Shown here: positions 34,138 through 45,074 of the stretch, in pieces
How the letters are laid out: each line of letters opens with the position of its first letter
Numbering within the stretch: position 1 is the first letter of the stretch
From: Cyanophora paradoxa
Taxonomy: Eukaryota > Glaucocystophyceae > Cyanophorales > Cyanophoraceae
Length of the DNA: 64,000 bases
Direction: 5' to 3'
Assembly: GCA_004431415.1 (NCBI GenBank)
Contig: QPMI01000640.1
Coordinates: 62,001 to 126,000 of the forward strand
The notes under the pieces: generated by a model
The model's input: only the letters and a program-made list of their open reading frames with translations
Database searches by the model: none
What the model was told of the DNA's origin: nothing
Translations under genes and position numbers: made by a program

Positions 34138-35349
34138 GGGCCCCGGCCCGCTCCCCCCGCCCCCCCCCCCTCCCTCCCTCCGGATCCCCCGCTCCATGTA
34201 CAGCTGGACCTTGAGAGCCCCCTCTCCCCTTCCCCCCCCTCTCGGACTCGGGAGGCACGCGAGGCCCGCTTCGCCCCGTCCTGCCGCCCCCGTCCCGCCG
34301 CCCGCCGGCCCCCGCGGCCGCTGCCGCCGGCCCCCGTCGGCCCCATGTAAATTAAACCCCGTGCCGGCCCCCTGTGCATCACGGCCTGTAGATAAATGTA
34401 AATAAACTTGAAACCGCGCTGAACATGCGTAGTAAGCTTAAGCTACAGCGCTCTATAGCGCTGATCATGAACTTGAAAGTGATCATGAGTAGGTTTAATT
34501 TCCGCCATGCCCGGCGGCCGCCCGACCATGCTGCACTGTGCAACCCGCCGGCGCCGTCGGGCCGGGCCGGCGCTGCGCGGCTGAGCTCTGAAAGACCTAG
34601 ATCATCGGCCCGGCCCGGCGGCCCGGCGGCGGATCTAGATCTAGAGGACCCCCCGGCTCCGCCGCCCAGCCGCTGAGCGCCTCTATAGCTAAAAGGCCGT
34701 GGCCGGGCGCCGGCTTCAAATTAAATTTCAAGTTTGCTCACTTAAGCTCGAATCATTCGCCGAGTCGCCAAAACCTCACTGAGTCAAGCTTACTAGTTAA
34801 GCAAGCTTAAGCTTGAAGCTTTTGATCATGCCATGATGAACAGTGAAGGATGTGCATTTATGCGCACCGGCAGAGACTCTGAGAGTCGCAGTATACGTAG
34901 TTGAACTAGGAAGCAGGAGCACGGTACTACGGTAGGCGCTCACTGATTCATGATCAGTCCTTCAAGATCAGCTCAGCGGCTACCGTAGTACGATTACACA
35001 TCGGACTCCACGGCCAAGGCCCTCTACCGTAGTGCAGAGGTCCAAAAAGAAAACTGCCAGGCTGCACACGAAACAAAAAAGGGAAAAAACTTGAAATCCA
35101 GATCCACAACTGCCGCAGTGCAAAAACGCCTGGAATACTAGAGGTCCAAAAACAGCGAGATCTAGAGCTTCGAATTCACACACAGCTAAGTTCTACAGGG
35201 CTGAACGCGCGACCGGCCGGCGCCTGGAAGGGCCGGACGCTCGCGCACTGTACACAGTCGACTGGCAGCAGCGCGGAGGGAGGGAGCACTGGCTGGGGGA
35301 GGAGGGTGGAGGGGGCGGTGGGGAGGGAGGGGGCGTGTCGGGGGGATGG
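34138..35349. other. Long convergent intergenic region, AT-richer and repeat-rich
   Basis: About 1.2 kb lies between two converging genes. From 34380 it is noticeably less GC-rich, with AATAAA-like sequence near 34400. Repeated palindromic words (AAGCTTAAGCTT near 34800, TGATCATGA near 34465, 34485 and 34823) and the hairpin repeat at 34922-34992 occur here. No coding exon is supported. Confidence 0.45.
34922..34994. repeat. Hairpin-bounded short repeat, copy 2
   Basis: The left arm GTACTACGGTAG (34924-34935) is a perfect reverse complement of CTACCGTAGTAC (34980-34991), leaving a 44 nt interior. The interior shares blocks with 242-304 (CTCACTGA, TGATCAGTC). Related single arms occur at 20616-20627 and 35024-35033. 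It may be a miniature inverted-repeat element; no transposase is nearby. Confidence 0.5.
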
Positions 35350-36440
35350 TCAGGGGAGGGGCCGGGTGCGGGCGACGACGTGCGTGCTCCGGTGCTCGTC
35401 CAGCGCGTCCCTGCCGTCCCCACCGCCCCGCCACCGTCAGCCCGAGGCCGCCCCGCGCCCCCGCCCGAGGCGGGACTGGAGCGCAGGGCCCGCGGGGGTC
35501 TAGGCCGGGCGAGGGGGCTGGGGGGGCTGGGAGGGGGGCACCAGATGGTGAGGGCGTTGAGGGGGCGGTCGGCGAGGTCGCCCTCGACGACCCCCGCGGC
35601 GGCGGCGCGGCCCTCCTCCCGCGCCTCCTCCAGCCCCGTCGAGTGCCACAGCAGCGAGAAGCCCCGCACCGCCCGCCCCGCCACCTGCCGCCCCTGCGCA
35701 CCCGGTGTGGGCGGCGGCGGCGGCGGGGGGCGGGCGGGAGGGGGCGGCGGGGCGCCTGGATGAGGAGCTCGCAGGCCTGGGCGGCGTAGTCGAGCTCGCG
35801 GGGGGCCAGCGCCGCCTCCCCCGAGCACGCCAGCATCGTCGTCACGAACAGCAGCTGCTCCTCCCCGCCCAGCCGGCACCACGCCCCCGCGCCCTCCGCA
35901 TCCTCAGCCCCCCGCGGCCCCCGCGGCACCTGCCGGCCCTCCAGCCCGCCTTCAGCGCGCGGCGGCGCCCGAGGCAGGCTAGGGCGGCAGAGGCGAGCTC
36001 GAAGGCACGTAAGAAGTCTTGCGGAGGAAGGTCTGGACGCCGGCGGCGTGGGCGCGGAGGGCGAGGCGCTCGAGCTCCTTCGCGTTCGCGTCCGCGTCGC
36101 CGCGCGGCGGGTCCCGCCACCGCCACAGCGCCGTCCCCGCCGTCCGCACGTAGCCCGCCGTGCACTGCCGCGGCCGGCGGTTTCGGGGGCGCGCGCGATT
36201 TGCAGATCAGGAGGGGCGCGCGCACGATCGGCTGCTCGTGCCAGACGAGCCGGTAGCGGAGCCGCTCCTGCAGCTCGGCCGCGCTCACTGCGTGAATCGT
36301 GTGGTCCAGGATCTCGCGTGCGATCGAGTCCTGCGCGCCGCGGAATCAAGGAACGAGCGCTGGGCTGGACGGCGCGCGCCGGCGCGCGCGGAACAGATGC
36401 AGACCAGCATTTTGTCGGCCCTGCGCGCATGCGCAGCGTC
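35350..36440 (-). CDS. Unrecognised conserved-looking gene
   Basis: Codon-constrained exons are visible. They are DSIAREILDHTIHAVSAAEL continuing QERLRYRLVWHEQPIVRAPL, then GYVRTAGTALWRWRDPPRGD with NAKELERLALRAHAAGVQT. Next are GGEEQLLFVTTMLACSGEAA with LDYAAQACELLIQA, and VAGRAVRGFSLLWHSTGLEE with DLADRPLNALTIW. The last exon is DALDEHRSTHVVARTRPLP, ending at the stop 35350-35352. Introns are short, with C-rich and G-rich ends. The pieces are mostly helical, without membrane segments or recognised catalytic motifs. The N-terminal exon upstream of about 36340 is not resolved; short ATG-led frames near 36408 and 36529 are candidates. Confidence 0.5.
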
Positions 36441-36972
36441 ACCGATGAAGGCGGTGGAGATTAGAACAACCGTTGAACGACTGACCTCCTTCCAGCGAAA
36501 ACCATCATTACGGCGGTGTAAACTTTGACCGGCGCCGGGCTCGGCGGCCGTCGCTTCGAGGGCATGCGCCGGCGCCGGGGCGCAGGCGCGGCAGCGTGCG
36601 CAAAAGGTTCAAGCGCCTGCGCCCGGCGCGCCGAGGACGCCGGAAAGAATGTAGCCCGCAGCGGCGCGCCGAGGAACGAGCGGCGGGGTGCGAGCGTCCC
36701 CGCCGCACGAGGCAGGCGATCGAGCACCTCGACTCGCGCGTCGCGGGGCGCGGCGCCGATCGATATCAGTGACGCGGAAGGGGTGCAGCCGGCGCCGAGC
36801 CTCACGCGCGCCGGCGCCGGCGCGCGGGAATGCGCCGAGTTGAGCGCCGACGCGGCAAACGCCGTGTGTGGGAGCATCGTTGCCAAAGCTTGCTTGCTTA
36901 GCTGGCTTCTGCCGGGTACGCGACATTGTTCAGTGCGGCGAGCTCCTCGCCGCCTGGCTTTGATCGCCGTCG
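36441..36972. other. Divergent promoter region
   Basis: About 530 bp between the unrecognised minus-strand gene and the SPX-EXS gene. It is rich in CGGCGCCGG-type palindromes near 36530-36830 and may contain 5' exons of the minus-strand gene. No specific promoter element is recognised. Confidence 0.3.
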
Positions 36973-39900
36973 ATGACGCTGACTGTCGCCTTCGAGTCGT
37001 CCGAATGGCTCGCTGCATTCATCGATTACCCCGGACTTGTTCGCCTCAAAATGTGCCGCGCTCCGATCCGCACGCTGAGCGCTGCCGCGCAGAAGCGGCA
37101 GGTCAACCGCCTCAGGATCGCCCGCCTGCTGCGCGATCTGCTTCCGGGCGACCGCGCGCGGCGGACCAGTGTCGATCTCTCCGAGTCGGACGCCGCGCGG
37201 CGCCCCCTGAGCCGTGCGCGAGCCCTGCAGGGTTCGCGGTCTTTTTGAGCGCTGATGCGACAACAGACATCTCCGGCGGGGTCGCGCTTGACGATGCGGC
37301 CGGCTCGCGTCCCTCTGACGGCCGGCGCGCCTCGCTCGCCTCGGTCTCGTCCCTCGATTCCGCGGGGGGGCTGCCGGCGCCCTCCAGCGCCGCGCCGCGC
37401 AAGCGCTCCGCGCACGTCGTCAGCCTCTTCTCGCACTCTCCCTCCGCTGCCTCCGCCCGCCGCCCGCCGGCGCCGCGCCCGCTCGGGGCGCTCGCGTGGC
37501 TGGTGCGGGCGTGGCGGCTGCGGCGGGTGGCGCGGTGGGGGCGGCGGCGGGCGGGGGTGTCGTCGCTGGAGGAGGTGGGGAGCGTGGAGGCGGAGGGGGC
37601 GGCGCTGGGGGCGCTCTTCGAGGCGGAGGTGCGGCGCGCGGCGGCCTTCTTCGACGTCCTCGAGGCCGCCTGCGAGCGCCGCTGGGCCGCCCTCTCCCGC
37701 AACGCCGCCCACGTCGTCCGCCCCGCCCCCCTCGCCCCCGTCGCCCCGCCCGCCCGCCCGCCACGGCGCGCCGCAGGAGGACGTGGGGGCGGGGGCGGGG
37801 ACGCGGAGCGGGCGGTGCTGCTGGGGTACGGGCTCGGGGGCTGCCTGGCGGCGTCGCGGCTGCGGGACCTGCTGGTCTTCTTCCACCGCGGCCTCGAGCT
37901 CGTCCGCCACTACCGTCCGTCCCCGCCCCCCGCCCCGCCGCCTCCGGCCCGCCTCACCGCCCGGCGGCGGCAGAGATCCTGACGTACGTCGCGCTGGACC
38001 GCGTCCTCCGCCGCGCCGACATCGGCGCCGCCCCGCCCGGCCTCCCCGCCCCGGCCCGGGGCCCGGCGGGGCGGGGCGGCGGGGGCGGAGGGGCGGCGGC
38101 TGCGGGCGCTGCTGGAGGGGGCCTCCTTCTGCCGCTGCGACGTGCCCCACCGCCTCAAGCGCGCCGCCCGCGTGCGCCGCCCGCCCCAGCCCCCGCCCCG
38201 CCCCCGCCCCGCCCCCGCCTCGGGCCTCCGCCCGATGGCGCCGGGCGGCAGGAGCGGCTGCGGGGCCTGTTCTTCGCAGGCTCGGGCCTCGCCACCGTGC
38301 GCCCCGGCCCGGCCCCGGCCCCCGCGCCCACGCTCGCGGCAGACGCGGGAGCTGCGGCTGACGGTGGACGCGCGGGATCGCCCCGGGGCCGCCCTCCGCG
38401 CCGCCCTCTTCGCCGGGCCCGCCCTCCTCGCCGCCGCTGCCTCCGTCGGCCTCCTCGCCTGGGGAGACTACGCGGCCGCCCCCGCGCCCCTCCGCGCCCT
38501 GTCCCTCCCCGTCCGCCCCCCCCCGCGCGCGCCGCTCCGCAGAGGCGCCCTCGAGCGCCGGCGCAGCTCTTCCGGGGCCCGCTGGCGGGGCTCCTCTTCG
38601 CCTGGCTCTACGCCGCCGTCCTCTACGCCTGCCAGCTTGGCGCCGTAAGCCCGCCCCGCCGCCCGCCCGCCGGCCCCGCCCCGCCGAAGCCGGCTGAGTG
38701 GCGCCGGCAGGTAAACGTCCCCTTCCTCCTCGACGTGCCCCGCCCGCCCTCCGCCCCCGCCCCCCCCCGCCCCTCCTCAGCCGCCGCGCAGCTCGATGCC
38801 CGCACCGCCATCACCCACGTCGAGGTCATCGAGGTGCCCCATCCCGCCCCACCCTGCCCCGCCCGCCCGGCCGCCCCGACCCCCGACCGCGCGGCGCGGG
38901 GCAGATCGCGTCGGGGCTCTCGGCGCTGTGGGCGGTCTCGCTGGCCCTCTTCCTCGCCGCCGCCTCGGGCACCTTCCGCCTCGCCGGCGTCCCCGCCCCG
39001 GCGTACCCCCTCGCCGCCGCCGGGGCCTCCCTGGGCCTCCTCCTCCTGCCCCTCCCCGCCCTCCGCTGGCGGCGCGCCCCTTCCCCCTCCCCCTCGGGCG
39101 GGCCCTCATCGGGGGCAGGTCGCGGTGGGCGCTGGTGCGGGCGCTGCTGCGCGGCCTCGGCGCCTTCCTCTACCCCGTCAAGTTCCTGTCCGCCCGCGCC
39201 GCGCCGCCCCGCCCCGCCCGTGCGGCCTGGCGAGGGACGAGGCTGCAGGGACTTCCTCGTGGCGGAGGTGCTCACGTCCTTCGCCGGGCCCCTCGCCGAC
39301 CTCCAGGCCCGCCCCGCGCCCCGCCCGCCCCCCTCCTCCTCCCCTCACGCCCCTCCCCCAGGTCGCCGCCTGCTTCTACCTCTTCGGCGGCCTCGCCGGT
39401 CCTCCCCCTCTCCTTCGCGCCCCCGCCCCGCCCTGGACCCTCCTGAGCTCCTGGGCGGGGCGAGGCAGGGGGCGGCGGGTCGTGCACGGACCCGCGGTGG
39501 CGGGCGCCGGTGGCGTCAGCGGTGCCGTTCCTCGTGCGGGCGGCGCAGTGCCTGCGGCGCCTGCACGACGCTCGCCGCGAGCCCGGCTGGGCCCGCTGGC
39601 AGCACTTGGCCAACGTGCCCCCCGGCCCCACCCCCCGCCTCCATTCCGGCGCTTCCCAAGGCATTGGCACAGTTCGGGAAGTACGGGACGGCCGTCGCGG
39701 CGCTGCTCCTCTCCTGCCTCGCCCTCTTCCTCCCCGACGGCCCGCCCGCCCCGCCCGCCCGCCCCGCGCCCCGGCGCCCCGGCGCGGGGCTGAGGACGGG
39801 GCAGAGCACGGGGGGCGGACGTCGATGACGGTGTGGCGGGCGCTCGCGCTCGGCCTCGCCGTCCTCGTCGCCGTCACCTTCGCCCTCTGGGGCCCGCCCC

Positions 39901-40857
39901 GCCCCGCCCGCCCCCCGCACCCGCCCCTCGCACCTCTCACCTTGGCGCAGACTTCGCCGTCGACTGGGGCCTCCTGCGCCCGCCCTCGGCCCGCCCCCGC
40001 CGCCCGCTCCTCCGCTCCCGCCTCCACTTCAAGCCCTACTGGGCCCGCCCCGCCCACCGCGCCGGCCTCGAGGAGGTGCCTCACGGGGGGCGGGCGGCAG
40101 GTGTACTACGCGGCGATGTGCGGGGACGGGGCGCTGCGGGCGCTGTGGGCGGCGCAGGTCGCCCCCTTTGCCTTCCTCGCGGGGGGGCACCTCGTCGCCA
40201 CCCTCGCCGCCTTCCTCGAGGCCGCCCGGCCCGCCCCGCACCCCCCGCCCCCCGCCCCCGCCCCTCACCCGCCCCCTGCCCCGCCAGCCGCGCCGCCTGG
40301 TGCCTCTTCCGCTTCGAGGTGCCCCCGGGGCCGCCTCGCCGGCCCCCCTACCCCTCTGACGCGCTCGCGGCCGGCGGCAGAACGAGCACGCGGGGCACAT
40401 CGAGCAGGTGCGGCCGCGCCGCCGCCTCCGCCCCGCGCCCCGCGCGGCGCTGAGGGTGGGGCGGGGCAGTACCACGCGCACCGGGAGATCCCCGTCCCCT
40501 TCGTGCACTCCGCCGACGAGGAGGCGGCGCTCTGGCCGTTCAGCGACTGGGGCTACGCCGGCGTCGCCACCTGCCCGCACATGCCCGGCTGGGCCCACGG
40601 CCACGGCCACCACCGCCCGGGCCCCGGCGGGGCGCCCACCCCCGCCCCGCACTCCCCTGCCTCGCCCGTGCGCAGAGCCCCGCCCTCGCCTGCTCCCGCA
40701 ACCTCACGCCGGTGGGGCGGGCGGGCGGCGGGTGCAGCTGCAGGGGCGGGGGTCGGTACGGGCGTCGCGGGGCAGCACGGACTCGGAGCTCTCCGTCGTC
40801 CGCACGCAGCTCGCTGACGCCCTCCGCCGCGCCGAGCCCCGCCTTCCTAGGCCTTAG
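36973..40857 (+). CDS. SPX-EXS phosphate exporter (XPR1/PHO1 family)
   Basis: PHO1/XPR1 proteins export inorganic phosphate and sense inositol pyrophosphates through SPX. The start ATG at 36973 gives MTLTVAFESSEWLAAFIDYP, an SPX-like opening. The SPX helices continue in VEAEGAALGALFEAEVRRAA and FFDVLEAACERRWAALSR. Then come AASRLRDLLVFFHRGLELVR and EILTYVALDRVLRRADIG. Membrane segments are LFAGPALLAAAASVGLLAWG, GPLAGLLFAWLYAAVLYACQ, SALWAVSLALFLAAASGTF, and the PLAAAGASLGLLLLPLPALR region. The EXS part includes DFLVAEVLTSFAGPLADLQ, VRAAQCLRRLHDARREPGW, KYGTAVAALLLS, TVWRALALGLAVLVAVTFAL and DFAVDWGLL. Near the end AAWCLFRFE and NEHAGHIEQ match the terminal EXS motif. About 12 introns occur; the stop is at 40855-40857. 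Confidence 0.82.
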
Positions 40858-41110
40858 CGCAGCTCCAGGCGCGCCTGTCGTCGCTCGTCGGCAGTCAATA
40901 GCGTTAGCCTCGACGTCCTCGGACGATCGCGATCGCGAGCTCCAAGACTCCACGACTCCAGCTCGCGTACGGGGCCGGGGCCGCCGGGCGGGGGATGGGG
41001 GCCATGGGGGGCCCCGGGGGGGGTACTTGAGGTCGAGTCGGCCTCGTCAGCTGAAGACGGAGCTCCCGAGAAAACAATAAGCCGCACCGCGTTATCTCAC
41101 AGCGAGCGAC

Positions 41111-42077
41111 ATGAGCCCGGAGGACAAGATCAAGAAGGCGCTGGAGCTGAAGGAAAAGGGGAATGCGCTCTACAAGGCCGGCGACGTCAAAGGAGCGGTC
41201 GCAGCGTACCACGAGGTGCGCGCTCGCCTCGCCGTAGATGACCGTCGACGTCGCCGTCCTGCGGAACGTGACCGCTGCTCAGATCTACATGTACGTGCAC
41301 GGCCTCACCGATGCGCCCCCACTTGCCATGTTCGGCGGTTCATGTGCGCACGTTCATTCCGTGAGATGGACAGCGCTGAAGCGGCCCAGCGCCCGCTTCT
41401 AGAGTCGCCTGCGCGCTGACCCGCGTTCAGCCGCGACGCTGAGCGACGACTCGACGAAGCAAGTACGGGACCTTAAGCTTTCGCATCACCTCAACTTGTC
41501 TATGTGCCACCTCAAGCTCGGCAACTGGGCGAAGGTCATCCACAACTGCGACAAGGTGTGCCGCCCGATGCCTGCGCGCGAGCGCTCTAGCGGGCATGCT
41601 CTAGCACGAAGACCGAGGAGAGAGCAAGGCCCAAGCGAGCGGGCGCGCGCGGGCGCACGCGCGCGCAAACGCTCCGCCGGCGCTATCGATCTCACGCGAA
41701 CGCGCGGGGCAGGCGCTCGCCATCGACCCCTCGAACGCCAAGGCGCTCTTCAGGAGAGGTAAGGCCCGGCTCCAGGAGGGCCCCGAGCGGGACTGCGAGG
41801 TCCGCCCCGCGCCCATGCCCGGGCCCAGCGCGCCTCACTCGCCCGGCCGCAGAAAGCGCGGGAGGACCTTCACGCGGCCGCCAAGCTCTCGCCCCAGGTC
41901 CGGCGCGGTCGCTCCACGCGCTCAGGACTTTCCGGCCCCGCTCTGACCCGGCTGCAGGACGCCGAGATTCGATCAGAGCTGGGCAAGGCGAACGAGGCCT
42001 GCCGCTTGAACGCCCAGAACGCGAAGGAGACGTTCAAGTTCATGCTCAAGGGCTCCGGCTCCGGAGCTCAAGCATAG
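41111..42077 (+). CDS. TPR co-chaperone-like protein
   Basis: Exon 1 begins at the ATG at 41111: MSPEDKIKKALELKEKGNAL, then YKAGDVKGAVAAYHE, a classic first TPR helix pair. A 66 nt intron precedes IYMYVHGLTDAPPLAMFG. Then come STKQVRDLKLSHHLNLSMCH with LKLGNWAKVIHNCDK, and ALAIDPSNAKALFRRGKARL (third TPR, typical of FKBP and cyclophilin co-chaperones). The last exons are KAREDLHAAAKLSPQ and IRSELGKANEACRLNAQNAK. The stop is at 42075-42077. The single domain is a three-TPR carboxylate-clamp-type array without an enzymatic partner domain, so an Hsp70/Hsp90-binding adaptor is the best guess. Confidence 0.78.
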
Positions 42078-42385
42078 CCAAGCACAGCGTGCACAGGTGC
42101 ATGCAGGGACCGTCCGACTGCCAGCCCTAGTAGTAGTCGGGTGCAACGTAGCTGTAGCTTTAGGGGCCAGGCATCGCAGCGCCCTCCGTGCTGCTCTGTG
42201 AATTCAACGGGCCCGTGAACCCCAAGCTTCGCATGCGGTGCAGCTGCAGGTTCGGCACTCGCAACGTGGCGTCGGGGAGCTCGAGACGTCGAGGTGTAAA
42301 TATTGTGCATGGATACTGCAAGATCATTGTGATATGGGACAGAGAAGGGCTCTAGCGGGGTCCAGCGGGTGGGCGCCGCCCGGTG

Positions 42386-43777
42386 TCAGCAGCAACCGGT
42401 GGTGCACGTCTGCTGGGGAGGGTGAGGCCGGGGCGGGGGAGGGGCGGGGGCGGGGCGGGGGCGGCGGACCTCGACGGTGGCGCGGAGCTCGTCGAGGGAG
42501 GCGTGGGAGGCGAGGTGGAGGAAGCGGCGCCACGTCGCCTTCTCCACGAAGCGCGCGATCTTGTACCCCTGCCGCACCACCGTCGTGCGCGTGACCAGCG
42601 TCGTCCCGTCCGGCTGCTCCACCAGGTCGAACGTCGTCGTGCCCTCGCCCCGGAGCCAGCCGGCGAGCTCGTCCCGGTCGATCAGCTCCATCGACAGCTG
42701 GTTCTCCTGCAGGCCCGTGACCCGCCAGAGCGCGTGCCGCACGACCCCGTCGGCGCGCAGCTCCTCGCCAAGCTCGGCGCCCGGCCCGCAAGGGGCCTGC
42801 GTCGCCCCCGCGAGCACGGCGTCGAGGTTTGTGGGCGCCGGCGAGGTCGCGCGCGGCATGGCTGCGACCGACGCCGCCGCCGCCTCCGCCGCCGAGGACG
42901 AGGAGGGGACGCTGATGGGGATGGAGACGGCCATCGAGGGCGCGGCGCTGGAGGCGGCGGCGCCGTTGCCGTTGGAGGAGGAGGAGCTGGGGTGGAGGCT
43001 GGCGGAGGCGGAGGTGACGGCGGCGAGCGCGCGCTGGGAGATGTACTGCGGGAGGGAGGAGCACTCGGGGAGGAGGCCGGCCTTGGCGCCGGCGAGGACG
43101 GCGGGGAGCGCCGGCGACCGGTACGGGCGCGGGTGCGTCAGGTGCCGCATGACCTGCGACGCCGGCCGCCGCACGACCACGGACGAGACGATCTTCGCCT
43201 CGTCGGGGAACGCCCGGTACAGCATCGCACAGAAGATTCCCGCCGCCAGGATAACAAAGGACTTGAAAGGCAGCTGGACGAAATACGACGCGGCGGCCAG
43301 CGCGGCGAGGATGCCGCCGAGCTTTGTCCGCGAAATGCCGTCGCCCGAGCGCTTGTCATACCAGAGCCAGCTGCTGAACATCCGCCGCGCGTTGGAGAAG
43401 GTCTTCGCGTTCAGAAATGCGCAGACAACGCCACCGCCGCTGCCGCCGCCGAAGCTGAAGCTCGTGCGGCCGCCGCCGCCGCCTATAAACGAAGTCGAAG
43501 AAGAAAGCGCTCTCCGGTGGAAACTGCGGGAGCTCGCGCCGGAGCCCAGACGCCGATCACCAGCGAACTCCGACTCCAGATGTTCGCACTCGCAGTCCAG
43601 GCGCCCCCTCGCGAGGCAGCGCAAGCAAGGCTTCACCACGAGCATCACACGTCCGTTTTGCTGAGGAATCGCCTCCACCGCCAGGCCACCACCGCAGGCG
43701 CGCACTGTCGTCACGGCTGGGCTGACGCCAACGGACACGGGAGCGCTCCGGCAAGTTCCCGCTGTGCACAAAGTCAT
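42386..43777 (-). CDS. Membrane-anchored START/SRPBCC-like protein
   Basis: A single long exon carries a basic Ser/Gly-rich N-terminus and a hydrophobic region (LAALAAASYFVQLPF; FVILAAGIFCAMLYRAF). A soluble domain follows: DEAKIVSSVVVRRPASQVMR and ALWRVTGLQENQLSMELIDR. It continues TTFDLVEQPDGTTLVTRTTV and YKIARFVEKATWRRFLHLA. The alternating beta strands and final long helix look like an SRPBCC (START-superfamily) lipid-binding fold. One intron before the end splices RATVE to QTCTTGCC, stop at 42386-42388; the protein would end in two cysteines. A Ser/Ala/Asn-rich linker interrupts the domain. The start may be the ATG at 43777 or one nearer 43640. Function is unknown beyond the fold guess. 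Confidence 0.55.
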   Translation of the reverse strand: MTLCTAGTCRSAPVSVGVSPAVTTVRACGGGLAVEAIPQQNGRVMLVVKPCLRCLARGRLDCECEHLESEFAGDRRLGSGASSRSFHRRALSSSTSFIGGGGGRTSFSFGGGSGGGVVCAFLNAKTFSNARRMFSSWLWYDKRSGDGISRTKLGGILAALAAASYFVQLPFKSFVILAAGIFCAMLYRAFPDEAKIVSSVVVRRPASQVMRHLTHPRPYRSPALPAVLAGAKAGLLPECSSLPQYISQRALAAVTSASASLHPSSSSSNGNGAAASSAAPSMAVSIPISVPSSSSAAEAAAASVAAMPRATSPAPTNLDAVLAGATQAPCGPGAELGEELRADGVVRHALWRVTGLQENQLSMELIDRDELAGWLRGEGTTTFDLVEQPDGTTLVTRTTVVRQGYKIARFVEKATWRRFLHLASHASLDELRATVEVRRPRPAPAPPPPRPHPPQQTCTTGCC

Positions 43778-44540
43778 TGCGCGAGTCTCATAATGAAGAG
43801 GGACAACCGGGAGGGCGCTCTCTGACCATCATTACCAGCGGTATGATGAAATCTGCGGTGACTGAGGCCCCGCGCCGTCGAGCGACTGTGGGCATTCGGT
43901 GCTCTGCGTCGTAGAAAAGAAAAACGAAGACACGCGCATCAGCGAAGCCGGACGGGCGGACGCGGCGGATCGTGGATCACTGCCGCGCGTGAGGGGCAAG
44001 AACGCACGATGGCGACAATCCCGAGTGGTTTGCTGCTACAGGTCGCTGAATGCAAGATGAGGACGCTGTGACCGCTGGTCCCCACTCTTGCGACGCGGAT
44101 GCCGCCGACGTCCGGCTGGGCCCGGAGGCCGGGCAGACGAACAGAGCCGCCTGCTGAGTTGACATCTTTGACTCCCGGCCCACCGGAAGTGCCGGATAGC
44201 CAGGAATCAGGGGCCGGCGATATCCGGATACTGGCTGCACTTCGTTCGCTACGAAATTCGCGAAGAATACGGTACCCTTAACATTTGGCGAATTTACCAG
44301 GCGAAACTTGCACCGGCACACGCCGTGACACGCTACAGCCGCTGCTTGTCGCTTCTTTCTACGCGGAACTGAGCGGAAGCGTACAGCGCTGTCTGAACCT
44401 CCACGTGCTACCGCGCCGGAACACGTGCTCTCGTCGGCGCCGGCAGCCAGTTCCAGCCGCAGCGAAGCTTCGTCACAGCTGCGCCAATCCGCAGCAGTTC
44501 CAGCGCCAATCGTCAGAGCAGCGCACGGCGGTCGATATCG
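43778..44540. other. Divergent intergenic region
   Basis: About 760 bp between the SRPBCC gene and the small zinc protein. It has lower GC than the neighbouring exons and should contain both promoters. The frame at 44285-44575 lacks any recognisable feature. No RNA gene or repeat is recognised. Confidence 0.35.
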
Positions 44541-44943
44541 ATGCTCGACGCGGGCGCGCGTGCCGTGACGCCTGAGGAGTGGGCGGGCTTCGTTGCTGGG
44601 GCCACACCGTTCACAGTCGCTGGGATCCTCTTCGCTGGTCGCATCGTGCGCACTGCAATGGCAGCTACTTTCTCGCAGCACGTGCACTGAACCAGGCGGT
44701 GCAGATTCGGCAGCGGCGTTGCCCACGGTGCAAAGGCTCCGGCCTGGTCGAGTCCAAGACCGTTGGACTCCGGCGCTGCCCCGAGTGCGGCGGTGCGTGG
44801 CCTGTGGCTGCCGCAGTGCCCACCCTTGGCCAGCCAGCAGCCAGGCAGCTGACCGCGCGCTCGTTCGAGCAGGCTTCCTCCCGTGGCGCGGCTGGCAGCA
44901 GTTTTTCCAGGACAGTCGCAGCATCAACAAGATCGGCAACTGA
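44541..44943 (+). CDS. Small DnaJ-type zinc-finger protein (CxxC-x-G, CGGFLPW tail)
   Basis: The ATG at 44541 opens an exon MLDAGARAVTPEEWAGFVAG with a hydrophobic stretch TPFTVAGILFAGRI. A 50 nt intron leads to AVQIRQRRCPRCKGSGLVES and TVGLRRCPECGG, two zinc-binding CxxC pairs of DnaJ type. A second intron joins CGG to FLPWRGWQQFFQDSRS. The ending 'ECGGFLPW..W..FF' recurs in small plant and algal plastid proteins with a DnaJ-like cysteine motif. The stop is at 44941-44943. The length (about 85 residues) and hydrophobic N-terminus are consistent with a membrane-associated organelle protein; this localisation is inference. Confidence 0.6.
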
Positions 44944-45074
44944 GCGCGCGTGCCATCGGCGGGCGCGTTGCAGTCTGAATAGGAATTGAAGGATGCACAC
45001 GGGAATCGAAGCGGGGAGGGGCGCGGGGCGGGAGGGGTCCCGGGGGGAGGGGGCGGCGCATGCCAGGCGTGGGA

